In this document: positions 11,435 to 24,100 of the stretch, piece after piece
How the letters are laid out: each line of letters begins with the position of its first letter
Numbering within the stretch: the stretch's first letter is position 1
Source of the DNA: Silene conica
Lineage: Eukaryota; Streptophyta; Magnoliopsida; Caryophyllales; Caryophyllaceae
DNA: 64,000 nt
Assembly (NCBI GenBank): GCA_029255685.2
Contig: CM055311.2
Coordinates: 54,581,048-54,645,047 of the forward strand
Direction of reading: 5' to 3'
The notes under the pieces: generated by a model
What the model was told of the DNA's origin: nothing
Database searches by the model: none
What the model saw: the letters and a program-made list of their open reading frames with translations, nothing else
Position numbers and translations under genes: made by a program

Positions 11435-13655
11435 TGTAACACCCCCATTTATTCAAGGGCCTGAACTAGGACTCCTCAGATAAATACAGGTGTTACCATC
11501 TCGGTTTCCCGAGGCAGTAGATACAAAGGAAGATAACAGTACTTTAAATTAAATTTAAACTCAAACATGTTCTTACATAACCAAGTTATAAAACTGTTCT
11601 GATACAAGTGAGAAGTACAACTCATCAACTACTATCAAGTGAGCTAGACTCTAGGCAGGTCCGGGTCCATGCTTCTCCCTTACCTAAGCTCCCATAGTCT
11701 TTATACCTGTCAATCTGCTCCCCAATAATTTGGTTCATCACAGGTGATCACGAATACATAGGATCAACCACGAGGTTGAGTAGAGAAAACTGTAAACAAA
11801 CCACATTACTATAAATAGAAAGTTGAACTTCTCCACTCCGAATCACAGACCCTTTTTCTCCGCACCAATCACAGCCCCTTTATCTCCGCACCAAACACAG
11901 ACCCTTTATCTCCACACCAAACACAGACCCTTTATCTTCGCACCAAACACAGAATTATATATCACAATATACCAATCATATAACAATACAGTTGAACATA
12001 GTTAATATCAACCAATAAACAGATTACACATCTCATATATGTAGTATTCCCCTACCTCGTAACTGCAGAAGAAAATGGCAAAACGCACAACCGTTCTCAA
12101 AAGTGCTCCACACGAAAACTTCCACCTAAAAGTATATTATTTAATTAATAAACTTCCTAATTCTCGTAACACGTGTACACATTCCATTAATAGAAACTTC
12201 CTATATTTAGAAAGCTTCCCAACAACCGGTTACCCAAAATAGTAGCTCTCTAAATATAGCAACTTCTAAAAATAGCAACTTTGGTTTTAAAATTCAAATC
12301 ATTCAAAATACATATAAATATATCAATATCTTCCCTAATAAATATCCATATCTTTTCTTTTAATACCATTAAAATTATTTCCTTTAATAAAATACTTATG
12401 GGATATAATTAATTAAAATAAAAGAAGCAAATAAATATGGAAAAGAAGGAAAGTAACCCGACAGCCCAAAACACCCCCAACCCGCGGCTTTCACACTCCC
12501 CGTCCAGCCGCGTGACCAGACCTGACACCACCGCCAACCACCAGACTCGACCCCACACTGCACCCCTTCACCACTGACCACCACCGCCTTGGTCGACTAC
12601 TTCCGGCGAGGTGAACCAGAGCCATCACCAGGCCTGGTTCACAACCCCCTGACCAGAAAACACCTCAACAGACCCCACGAAAACACCTGCACCAGCCACT
12701 GACATGGCCGACCCTGGCGACACTCACCACCAACAAGACCACCGACAACAGACGCCCACAACCACCTTGGTACCACCGCATAGACCTCCCCCTAGTCGGC
12801 GGTGATACCAACCCAAACACAACCCCTTCGACACACAGACACCCAGCAAACTCCCTGACCTATATCGAAACCCTCCAAAACACCGTGACAGACCTCCCAT
12901 TGCCACCGTGATAAACACCAACCAAATCACCCAACCACCACCTGTCATACCAACCCACGACCCATAACAAAACGCACCCAGATCCATCCATAGCCGTTTG
13001 ATAAACATGCTACGTGACTATAATAAAAAGAGATCGACAAAGACTGACTCGCTGCTAATGACTTTACCACCATAAACGACACCTTTTAACCACCAACGAC
13101 ACCCCAACGACGACCCTGCCATATAAAGTTCGCATCCCAGAAAGAAACTATGCAAAAGTGACCAAGATTAGTCGTGTATACAGACAGATTCATGAGAATG
13201 AAATTATGAACACAAACAGAATTAACCGTACTATGGTTGACATACCAGATTGTTGACCAAAACGAACCACCCTACGCTAGTGTGCAACCACCGTGACTGG
13301 TCCTTCCTTCTACCCTGCTGTGGCGGCTAAGTTTGTGTGGTTTTAGATCTAGGTTTTTGCTTAAGGGTTTAGGGTAGTGAGCCTCTTAAATAAGGCGGCA
13401 GGAAGCAAGGAGGACTTAGTTCCTATAATTCGTCCATGGGTTGCTACTTAGCACGCCAATCGAGGCCCATGGACGAGCTGCTATGAAACCTGGGTTCGAA
13501 CCCCAACAACTACACATTACTAACATAATGATAAGGTGGCTAAGTTCCCCTTTCGAGTCCCATCTAAGACCACAACACCTCGTATAAAACGAGTACGAGC
13601 AAGCTTATAAAATAAACGATTTAAAATAAAAGAAACTAAAATGCGAGGTATTACA
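11435..13655 (-). repeat. 5' LTR of the chromovirus
   Basis: Partner of 568-2826, 2221 bp, starting TGTAACACCCCC and ending GTATTACA. It has five copies of the 26-bp repeat (11826-11953) and lacks a 13-bp stretch present near 2090-2105 in the other LTR. It should hold the promoter for the minus-strand transcript. Confidence 0.95.
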
Positions 13656-13660
13656 CATAA

Positions 13661-16600
13661 GGAATCCGACTCGTGCGCTCTTTCTCTTCCAACGTCTTAG
13701 CTTCTTGAGATTTTCTCAAGTGAAGCCCACTAGTCATAGGAAGGAACCTTTTCTTGGAGTTTGTCATGCTGAATCTCTCTAGAATCTTATCCATGTAAGA
13801 CTCCTGACTGAGAGACAACATCCGTCGTGATCTATCCCTGTAGATACGGATGCCTAAAATTCTTTGTGCCTCTCCCAGATCTTTCATCTGGAAATGGTTT
13901 TTCAACCATGCTTTAACCGAAGACAGGAGAGGTATGTCATTCCCAATCAAGAGTATGTCGTCGACAGACAGTACTAGGAATACAATCTTGCTCCCACTCG
14001 ACTTGATATAGAGACATGGTTCCTCGACTGATCGAATGAAACCATTCTCTTTTATCACTTGGTCGAAGCGATGATTCCAACTCCGCGATGCTTGCTTAAG
14101 TCCATAGATGGAACGCTTAAGCTTGCAAACTTTCTTAGGATGTTCTGGATCAATAAAACCCTCGGGTTGTACCATGTACAACTCTTCCTCCAAATAACCG
14201 TTTAAGAAGGCGGTTTTAACGTCCATCTGCCATATTTCATAGTCATGAAATGCGGCGATCGCTAAGATTATCCGAATGGAACGTAGCATGACTACGGGTG
14301 CAAAGATCTCATCGTAGTGCAAGCCTGGCACTTGGGTGAAACCTTTAGCAACTAGTCTTGCCTTATGGATGTCTTGTTTACCTTCCACGGCATGCTTTAT
14401 CTTGTAAAGCCATTTGCATTGAAGGGGACGTACCTTTGCAGGTAGGTCCACAAGATCCCACACGTTGTTCTCATACATGGAGTCCATCTCGGATTGCATG
14501 GCTTCTAGCCATAGCTTTGAGTCATAACTGGTCATGGCACCTTTATAGGTCGTGGGTTCATTACCCTCTAGGAGTAAGACGTCATCCATGTCATGTTCCT
14601 CGACCATACCAATGTATATGTCCGGAGGAATGGAGACTCTTCCCGACCTCCTAGGTTCCTCAGGAATATCTACCGCAGCCTCGGTTGAAGGAACTGTTTC
14701 CTCCAATGGTTGATCGGTAGTTGGTTGTTGAACCTCCGATAAATCGAAGGTTCTATTACTCGACTTATTCTCGAGAAATTCTTTCTCTAAGAACGTCGCA
14801 CTAGCCGCAACAAAAACACGTTGTTCGGTTGACGAGTAGAAGTAATGACCAAACGTTCCTTTTGGATAGCCTATAAAGTATGTCTTGACCGATCGCGGGC
14901 CGAGCTTATCCTCGTGTCTCCACTTGACATAAGCCTCGCAACCCCAAACCCGAATAAAGGACAAGTTAGGGACCGTTCCTTTCCATAATTCGTATGGAGA
15001 CTTGTCAACAGCTTTAGACGGACTTCGGTTAAGTATTAGAGCGGCCGACAAAAGAGCATAGCCCCACAATGAATCAGGCACAACGGTGTGACTCATCATG
15101 GATCGAACCATATCAAGTAAAGTTCGATTTCTCCGTTCGGACACACCATTTAATTGTGGTGTTCCAGGTGGAGTCAACTGCAGCACGATGCCACAGTCTT
15201 TAAGGTGTTGATCAAACTCGTGTGAAAGATACTCACCACCACGATCAGAACGTAGTGCTTTAATCTTTCTTCCCAGCTGGTTCTGTACCCGATTCTGGTA
15301 TTCTTTGAACTTGTCAAAGGATTCACTTTTATGCTTCATTAAGTAGACATAGCCATATCTACTCAAATCATCCGTGAAAGTGATGAAATACCTATAGCCT
15401 TCTCGTGCGTTGATCGACATAGGGCCACATACGTCCGTATGTATGAGTCCTAATAGGTCGGCAGCGCGCATTCCAACACCTTTGAAGGAAATACGAGTCA
15501 TCTTACCGATGAGACATGATTCACACGTGCCATATGGTTCGAAATCAAAGGGCGAGATAGCTCCATTCTGTATAAGCTATTTCACGCGTTTCTCATTTAT
15601 GTGTCCCATACGACAATGCCATAGGTAAGTTTGATCTTTGTCACCTACCTTTAATCTCTTGTTATTCACATGTAATATCTCGGTGGTTTGATCTAAAACA
15701 TAAATTCCATTCATGGAAACTGCCTTGCCATAAATCATATTGTGTATGGAGAAAATACAGCTATTATTCTCTATTACAAATGAAAAACCGAGTTTGTCAA
15801 GCGCAGAAACTGAAATAATGTTTTTGGACAAACAAGGAACATAATAACAGTTATATAAAGATAACTCGAATCCACTTGGAAGCTGGATCACGTATGTTCC
15901 CCTCGAGATTGCAGCAACACGTGCTCCATTCCCGACACGCAGGTCAACCTCACCCTTGATTAGGGGTTCTTGGTTTCGGAGGCCCTGCACATGATTACAT
16001 AGATGAGAACCACAACCAGTATCTAGTACCCAAGTTTCGTAACTTGCATGGTTAATCTCAATCATGTGAATAAAAGAAGAAGAAGACATACCAACAGGAG
16101 TAACACGGCCTGCCTTAATGTCCTCACGATACACGGGGCATGAGCGCCTCCAATGCCCAGTCTTGTGGCAATGGTGACATTCCATGCTTGTATCCTTGCT
16201 CTTTGTTTTGCCCTGTGAGTTGCTCGACTCACCTGGCCCACTCTTAGTAAATCCTGACTTCTTAAACTTGGGCTTGCCTACTGTTAGGTCGCCCTGAGCT
16301 TTAGCTTTACCCTTACCCTTACCCTTACTGGAGATCATGAGAACATCTTGCTTCACGCTCCCACTTAATTTCAGATCCTTCTCAGTCTGTACGAGAAGGG
16401 AGTGGAGCTCATGAGGAGTCTTCTTCATGTCGTTCATGTAATAGTTGGCCCTGAAGAGGGCGAACCCATCATGAAGCGAATGAAGCATTCGATCAACGAT
16501 TATGTTCTCACTAATCTTGCAGTTTAGGGCCTCTAGTTTCTCGATATTCTCAATCATGTGAAGAATATGTGGGCTAACAGCTTGGCCCTTCTGGAGTTTC

Positions 16601-17013
16601 GCCTCAAAGAAGCGACAGGTATGCTCACAAGAAACGATTCTCGGAGCTTTTGAGAATTCGTTAGTGAGCGTGGTGAAAATCTTGTTTGCACCATGGGCTA
16701 TGAAGCGTCTTTGCAAATTGGATTCCATTGCATAGATGAGTACGTTCTTTATCGCACCCGCTTCCATGACGAAGTCGCTATGAGCGCGAACTTCGTTAGC
16801 TCTAGCTCCAGTTCCTGGGTGTGCCGGAATTGGCTCAGTTAAATACTTAAGCTTTCCGTCAGCAATGGCAGCATTCCGTAGTGCTGCCTCCCAGTCAGAG
16901 AAGTTTGACCCATCATTCCTCAGTCTAGTGGACTGATTCATGGAGTCCATAAAGGCTTTTAGCCAGGATTCACGTGCTAGCTTGGCACTTGGCATTGGGT
17001 CTTCACCAGCCAT
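13661..17013 (-). pseudogene. Ty1/copia gag-pol polyprotein (5' part)
   Basis: It starts at Met 17013 (MAGEDPMPSAK). Order: gag; Lys/Gly-rich linker; zinc knuckle (CHHCHKTGHWRRSC); protease (VLDTGCGSHLCN); GAG-pre-integrase (LWHCRMGHINEKR); integrase (HTDVCGP, SDRGGEY, NGVSERRNRTLLDM with its E); then RT ([43 protein letters not shown]). One in-frame TAG at 15577-15579 lies between the GAG-pre-integrase domain and the integrase. The RT active-site box reads LSVDDILL where YVDD is usual. The frame continues into 567-1 across the chromovirus. The gag and RT resemble Tork/Angela-type copia, a low-confidence lineage call. Confidence 0.9.
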
Positions 17014-18660
17014 TTAGTTATACAGCAGTTTAATTGAACGTGTTCTAGACTGAAAAGAAGATAAAACAAAACCATATAAGCAACTCATTGTTGTGATTTA
17101 AGTCTATATTAAATTGAATTTAAACTCGTAGACTCATGCATTTATACAATTGATCTCCCTCAAGAATTATATAAATGATCCCAAGACTCAATTTCCGTAT
17201 ATTGATAAGCCCACAGTTTGGCTAATTCCACCGTTGGAACTCTTGGTCGATAGATTTCCGTAAATCCTATCTATTAGTCCATCTCAGTCACTGGATATTA
17301 TCGAGTGACCATGATGTTGAGATAAAATAAATCATCTGTTCCCACTTACACGACGTAGAAGGGGTCATATTATGCCTACCGGCGAAGAAGGGATTCATGG
17401 GAGGCTGATTTATAAAGACTATTCTCAATTTTTGGTTATACGAGGAAGACCCCATCGACTTATATTTATTCATATTAAGTGAACTAAAATCTAGCATATT
17501 CGTGAATGAATGAAATAAAGTGATGGCTTTGCAATTGACATGTGACATCTGTATTGTCACAGAAAACTAACGCGTAACCTCTACATGAGTCAGTTTTCAG
17601 GCATGTAATAGGTGGTTTGGTTTTAGGCGGAATATGATGCAAGCTATTATCGATGAAAGCATAAAATAAATGCGATAAACGTAAATAAAAGTCCTAGTGT
17701 GGCCTATCCTACCAAAATAAACATAAAACAACTTGGAATCCACTGTTGGACCCTAGAAGCTTGTCTTGATGTTCCATCTTGGTCCTTGCAGCGGGAGTGA
17801 GCATCCGGTCTCCGTCTTTGGTCTTCACAAAATTACTAATTTAAATTACAAATATAACCCTATTTACATTCTAATTTAAATACAAAAGTAATTACATGGC
17901 AAAAATCCAAAACGGAGATTCAAGATCTCAAAATTACAAGCAAGACTGTGTTCCATCATTACGGTAACACAATCTACTAAGGCCACACTAAGTTACAACC
18001 GTTTGCAAAAATTAAATACGTTATTGAAAGCATTCAAGGCATTCACAAGACGATAAATAAAATGTATCAACTAAAACAAAATTCATTCATGACATAATAC
18101 TGTTATTATGATTAACAAATTTTTACCAAACCACCTTTTAGGATTAAAATTATGTGATTATACCGTTTTAACCACTTTAATTTTAATAAGTTTATAATCC
18201 TATTATTTTAAACCGTTTTAAAATAATATGTATCAAACGAGGGTGAACCGTTTCACAAAATTAATAATATACTATTTCCGTATATAGTATATTACTAAAG
18301 GCCATGTGAAAATAAAACATGTTATTTTCGGAAAATAAAAAAAAAAACGAGTCTGTTACAGGGGTGGTCTACCGACCCAATAAACAGGTCTACCGACCAC
18401 CTGGCGAAAAAAAATTTTTTTTTTTTTTTTTTTTAAAGCAGAATGGTCGACCGACCCGAAAAACAGGTCGACCGACCACAAAACACGAAACCGAGTTTCT
18501 GAACACGATTTCTCACAAAAGATAAACTGTCGAAACAGAAAAACACGCAGGAGGCGGTCGACCGACCGCAACGGGGAGTCGATCGACCGACTTAGTGGCA
18601 GAAGACGATTTTTCAGGTTTTAAAACTTACGAAAAACACAAATGTAAAATTTTCATGGCC
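17014..18660 (-). other. Copia 5' leader, non-coding
   Basis: 1.65 kb between the primer site and gag. It is AT-rich and has no credible ORF. It contains the GGTCGACCGACC-type motif cluster at 18366-18591 and an A/T homopolymer at 18408-18434. Confidence 0.75.
18366..18591. repeat. GGTCGACCGACC motif cluster in the copia leader
   Basis: Copies or near copies start at 18366, 18388, 18445, 18466, 18556 and 18578, the first four as two pairs 21-22 bp apart. Each contains GTCGAC, GTCTAC or GTCGATCGAC. The same motif occurs in the Athila-type element at 61229-61926 and 63715-63840. Confidence 0.85.
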
Positions 18661-18674
18661 TGTCTCTGATACCA
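18661..18674 (-). promoter_or_regulatory. Copia primer-binding site
   Basis: On the minus strand TGGTATCAGAGACA, two bases from the LTR end; it fits initiator tRNA-Met. Confidence 0.88.
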
Positions 18675-18676
18675 CT

Positions 18677-19683
18677 TGTGGGGAATAAAACATGTATTCG
18701 CCCTAAACTTGCAGGATTATAATGAAATTTACAGTTGTGAATATTGTCATAAGATAAATAAAAACATGAAAAAGAGTACAACCTTGGGTCCTTGCTTGAA
18801 TAGGCCTAAGAACAGGAATTAAAGTAAATTCCCTCCTATAACTTGCACCCAAGACTTTGTTTGAGATGATGCCGCGTGTGCTAGAAAATACTCTCCAATT
18901 GCCTTGCAATATGGGGAGAGCTATTGAGGTTTTAGATGTGAGATCTGAGTTTTTGGGAGAAGAATGCTCTCAAAAACCCTATTTGTCAGAATTGTGTTTC
19001 AACAGTTAACCAAGAGTACCAGACATAAGGAGAAAGACTCTCCTTATGTAGCCCTAGGTCGGCCGGCCGAATGGGTATGGGGTAAGAGTGGGCTTTTTCC
19101 ACTCTTACCTTATTCTTTGCATGATTCGACCCGATATGCTAAAATAATAATTCGCGGGTTTTATTATAAATCGCACACGTGTTATCAGATATTAATGCAG
19201 TCGATGTATTAATAATGGTCTGATAAAATTACGATATTGTATAATTACCCAAATTAATATAACTGTTTATATTAATACGCGAAATCAATATTTAATTAAA
19301 TATAACTGTTTATATTTAATTTTACGAATTAAACATGTAATCCGTATTAGCTAAAATTATTTAATCCGTATTAAATAATAATCTCAACATCTTATTGACT
19401 AATTTAATAGTCAATACCTCTGACTAACTGTTTAGTCGTATCCGGCATAAATGTGACTGTATTTTCATACCTTCACATCTCTCAAACGTGTCCTATAGGT
19501 GTGACGTATAGGGACCAGTTGATCACCGCCATCCGTATGACAATAACGTCAAACTTATCTAACAAGCCAATCGTTATTGATAAACGTGGATCAACTGGTA
19601 ATAATACAGAAGTATGCCCTTGTGATCCTTAAAGAGATTTAATAAGTCATTGTACTTAATTGTCAAGGACATCAGCCCCAACA
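18677..19683 (-). repeat. Copia LTR (1007 bp)
   Basis: Read on the minus strand it begins TGTTGGGGCTGATGTCC and ends TTATTCCCCACA. It is the 5' LTR of the gag-pol at 13661-17013. A diverged truncated relative lies at 53774-54405 on the plus strand. It contains the 16-mer GTCACACCTATAGGAC (19505-19490) shared with the LTR at 48786-50026. Confidence 0.88.
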
Positions 19684-19756
19684 ATCTCCAACTTGTCCGT
19701 ACAAGGGTATGTGCAATGACGTTATCACACTACATGTGGAGGACACAAGCTCCAAC
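19684..19756 (-). mobile_element. Copia 3' internal end with polypurine tract (scrap)
   Basis: On the minus strand, AAGTTGGAGAT directly precedes the LTR start, and the rest matches 53701-53773, where the same family's 3' end precedes its LTR. The LTR at 18677-19683 is therefore flanked by a 3' end on one side and by a PBS and gag on the other. The scrap is cut off by the LARD fragment at about 19757. Confidence 0.8.
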
Positions 19757-20759
19757 ACGACAACCACCAAACCAGGCACCCACTTCCACCGACTACCCCG
19801 ACAACACACCATCAGGCCGTCGACAACCACTGGCGTCATGAACCAGTCCGTGAGATCAGACCTGGTCTACCGCCTGCACCCCCTGCACTATACACACAGA
19901 CCACTATCGACACCCCAGGCGCCACTGACAACCCATAAAACCACCACCCAGACACGCCCTGACACACATACAAGACACCACGGTGGTACCACCGCGTCGA
20001 CTCCCCCGAGTCAACGGTGGTACCACCCCCAAAATTACCCACTGAACATGCCAAAACCGTACTGATGTGACCAGCGACAACAAAACCCCCTTTCGACAAC
20101 CACTACGACACCCTACACCCACCGTGACAACCTCCTGACTAACCTTCAACCACCAGCAGTACATAAGGACAAAACCAACATAAAAACGACACCTTACCAC
20201 TACTCGACAAAGCAATAAACATAGACCGACACAACACAGTGTAAACGAATGACAAACCCGTATACATACCTGGTTTCTGACTTAAAACGAGGGGTTAGGC
20301 AAGGCCAAAATAACCGTGAGAACCTTGCGTGGAGGCGGCTGTGCAATTAGGGTATAGGGTGGTGTAGAAGATCGGTCAGGCAAAGGGTGAGAGCTACTCT
20401 TATATGGCGGCAGAGATAGAGTGGCGTGAGAGTTTGTGAGGTTTTATTTTGTGTTTGTAAAATCATAGGCTGATTGTTTGCACAGATTTCAAGGCCCATG
20501 ACTCGAGTACAATCGATCCCTAGATCGATTCCCACCATCGTCATATACAACATTATTTGCTAGCATAATATAAAATAAATAAAACACTTAAAAACTAACA
20601 ACACCTTTCTTATAAAAATAAAGCGCGGAATAAACGACCTCTAAAAATACGAGGTCGATAAATTAATCATCGATCTAAAACATTCAAATAATTATCACAC
20701 GTCAAAGTTAGATAATATAACATATTAAAATAGAATACGATAAAATACGGAGTATTACA
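19757..20759 (-). repeat. Truncated 3' LTR of the LARD
   Basis: Matches 25779-26782 with only about two or three differences over 1 kb by eye. The other half of the LTR is absent. Short frames inside (for example 19709-20065) also occur in the other LTR copy but look non-coding. Confidence 0.9.
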
Positions 20760-20797
20760 GTCTTCCCCCCTTAAAATGAACTTCGTCCCGAAGTTCA
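20760..20797 (-). promoter_or_regulatory. Polypurine tract and 9-bp hairpin, module 3
   Basis: On the minus strand, TGAACTTCG, loop GGA, CGAAGTTCA (20797-20777) is followed by TTTTAAGGGGGGAAGAC and TGTAAT. Compared with module 1 the outermost pair is T-A instead of A-T, a compensatory double change. Confidence 0.8.
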
Positions 20798-20879
20798 CCA
20801 TCCCGTGGTCAACAACTAGTCGCCACCTAACATCAAATACTAGTAAAAGTACTTCACTTCAACTCACAAGTTGTTACAT

Positions 20880-20915
20880 TCTACCCTACTTACGAAAACT
20901 TTGTCCCCAAAGTTT
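20880..20915 (-). promoter_or_regulatory. Hairpin and purine tract, module 4
   Basis: On the minus strand AAACTTTG, loop GGGA, CAAAGTTT (20915-20896) is followed by TCGTAAGTAGGGTAGAATGT and AAC. The stem sequence differs from modules 1 and 3 but stays perfectly paired. Confidence 0.65.
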
Positions 20916-21063
20916 AACGTATCACTAAATTAAAGGGTACATCACGAAACACAATAACATGCAGAACAGAAGTAACAGGGTTATCAACTATATTCAAACA
21001 ATCGCGACGTACCAAATTAGCCAGGTCATACAACTAACCATAATCCAAATCAAAAGATTTTAC

Positions 21064-21106
21064 AATCTCATCCTCCTTAAAACATGGTTACGTCCCCGTA
21101 ACCCAT
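21064..21106 (-). promoter_or_regulatory. Hairpin and purine tract, module 5
   Basis: On the minus strand GGTTACG, loop GGGA, CGTAACC (21103-21086) is followed by ATGTTTTAAGGAGGATGAGA and TTGTAA. The stem resembles module 2 of the chromovirus. Confidence 0.65.
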
Positions 21107-24100
21107 TATAAAGAAAACAAAATCCCCAGCTCATTACTCCGTATTTCTCACTACCCGATCTCATAAAATCTTACTCCAAGTAATCAATTATCGTATTCTC
21201 GTCGTCGAACCTAAGACCAAAGACAAGGGGTGAGTGAACTGGCGGGATAAAACCGCAAAACAATACTTCCATCTCCATCCCGATCTCAACTCAAATAACT
21301 TAGTAACTCAATGACCATGGTCACTCCGGACCATAAACACAATATAGCACGACAGCTCAATACTCATAACTCAATACCAGTAACCAGTTTCCACCTCAAT
21401 TTCCAATATCGACATTATCAAACATTCCATTAAAGGAACTGCTCAACACTTAGAGAGTAAAACTCCAAGCTACTCACCCACGAGTCAAGGTCAGAGAATG
21501 CGACAACCCGATAAGACACTGAACTGCAAACTCAATCTCAGTACAAAATCAATCATGGTCTTTGTTCTAAGCTCACGAGCAACTATATCCCATCAGCTAA
21601 TTGACATGATAAAGTACGTATCTTAACCAATTTCATTAACACATTTGTATGTACACTCACAAATCCACAGTTCATGAAACAAGAACTTGTACACTATACC
21701 AGGCGAATCTAATACAGAATTATTATACATAACACAAAATAATCAATTACCAAAACTTTACACATCCCAGATCACGACCCCACCCGCCTCACAAACAAAA
21801 GAATTATCTCATGAACAGAAAATATTAACTAGCAAAATAGAATAACAATTTCTAATATTCAACTCTAATAAGCACTCGTAAGAAACTCATATCAATTATC
21901 ATGAAAACATATACCCTTCATCAATAATAAGAGTATTAGGATCGGTAGAACCGTTTTACGCCGTAAAACAAAGTCAGAGTAGCTACACTTACACAACCTT
22001 AAAATTTTAACACAAAGTTAACATATTTACACCAATGTAGACAATCAGCAGATTCGTAGTTCATAATTGACAACTTAAAACATTTCATGTTCATAATCAT
22101 ATTATCGAAACAAAATCATATTTTAGAATAATATTTGGAAAAGGCATAGGGCAAAATTAATTAACGTAATAAGACATAAAACATTGACATGTTTCGCGAG
22201 GTATACCTCAATCATAGACTAGCAAGACCGCTTAACATTCTTAAATATTAATAAGTTAAGACTACGTAGGTACATCTCCATCCATGCACATTACATCATT
22301 TATCACGAAACAGGTAATACATACGACTCGCAATTTAAGGGTTTATATAAAATGCAACAATTAAACATCCGGGCAGGCTTTCATCAACACGTAAGTACAG
22401 AATTTGTCATATTGCAAACAATTGCTACAATTATTAAAAGATCAAGCGTCATCATGGTTATTCATCATCTTGAAATACAAATTTAAAACTTTTGAAACCT
22501 TTGGAAAAACTTTTGAAACGCTGAAATGGTAGTTTGTGACAATTATAAACACAAGCAAAGGGTTATTTTTCAACTACAGATCGGACTTAAAACTGCACGG
22601 AGACATTCTGACTCTCCTTTACTAAAACGTTGTTCTCACAAATTGTAGCTCATGGATCATGAAATTTTAACGATATAAGTAAACAATCACAAGGCTTATA
22701 CTTTCATACATCGTATGTCAACGGTTAGTAATTTACACAGCGTGATCAGATTCTAAATATAACTATATGCAATTCACTGTATGGTATAACCATATACTTG
22801 GAAAAGTTATACAAGTTATAAGCACAGGAACTAGACAGTGGTAAATCATCAACATCCGAAAGAACATCAACCAGTTTCACATGAATCAAATACTCACAAT
22901 TACATTTAACTATTAGATTACTCTATCATGCTGATAAACTGACCAGTTAAATTTCATTCTGTCACCTGGCAAGACTCCTCTCAAATAAACAAGCTTTTGA
23001 CATCGCACACGAGTAGCACGTAATCATGTTGAGGTCGTAAATTTTGACATATAATGGAAACAATTCTATATTAAACTTGACGAAATCACAAGGTTACGCT
23101 ATCATATAGTGAGGGTTCATGCTCATACTATACGCCTATTAGTCATGTTACTAATGCCATATCAGGATATCACGTGATCACATCACATAAACCACATTTG
23201 ATTAAACTTTTTGATACAAAACTTACATACCTTACAACTTCACTAATCAAATGTTATGCACAACTTACAAAAATCATAATTAAATAACAACTTTACAACA
23301 TTTCAACAGAATTTTAGGCTTCTTGCAAAAATCACAATAGAATAACAGCTCGTTAAGATTTTACATGGCGTAAAATTTTGAAAACGTGGACGAACATTCT
23401 GCACAGTAGAGTTGGATCTATGCGCAAGCAATAACCAAGTTTTTAAATTATTTCAGTTACAAAAGATAGGTAAAAACGGGACTATGTAGTAACAGTCTGA
23501 CTACTGTCGAATAAAAGAATTATTTCTCCCAAAGTCATAACTCATATCTAGATAAAACGCTAGCATTGTAAACCCAACTCAGAAGGTTATCATACATAAA
23601 ATTTTCATCCTCAAATATGAAACACGTATAAAGTGACAGCCCGGACAAACCAGGTAACATTCTGAAAACTTATTAAAATTTTGGTCTCTTTGCAACTACA
23701 CATTACTACATCCACACTCGACCTTTCTCATCCAAACACATTGACAATCATTCGAAGCATAGACATCACTTTGTACCATATTAACATTCATACCTCAGTT
23801 CAATTGTAGTTGGCATCAAAATACGGTAAAGGTTTCGGAACTGAAAATAAAATCAATTAAATAACTTGACAATTATACCGGTGTATCCAAGTACGGAAAT
23901 ATAACCTAGGGTCTACTATGTATCCCTTATTGATGACAACTTCATAACGAATTTAAATGTATATAACAGGCATAAAATTTTAAATACGATATACGCAACA
24001 CATGACTATATACATTCATAGCTTAGAACACACATTCTGCATATTACTAAACATGGATTACTATGAAATATAATCATAAGGTCAACTGAATTCCTCATCT

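Larger units (their letters stand above)
568..13655 (-). mobile_element. Ty3/gypsy chromovirus (Tekay/Del-like), complete with both LTRs
   Basis: This is a full-length LTR retrotransposon of about 13.1 kb on the minus strand. It has LTRs of 2259 and 2221 bp, a tRNA-iMet-type primer site beside the right LTR, a gag-pro-RT-RNaseH-integrase order, a C-terminal chromodomain, a polypurine tract beside the left LTR and a CATAA TSD. The Tekay/Del assignment rests on the long LTRs, the single long ORF and the chromodomain. The LTRs differ by about 17 substitutions by eye plus a 26-bp repeat unit and a 13-bp indel, so insertion was recent. The copy is inactive: pol has one in-frame TAA and is split by a CACTA transposon. 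Confidence 0.92.

Noticed and set aside
18366-18591. Motif array considered as a CRISPR-like repeat
   Set aside because: Plant nuclear DNA, irregular spacing, degenerate short repeats and no cas genes.
19709-20065. 118-codon frame, with a shorter relative at 25860-26093
   Set aside because: Both lie in LARD LTR copies; composition is low complexity and a one-base indel shifts the frame between copies.
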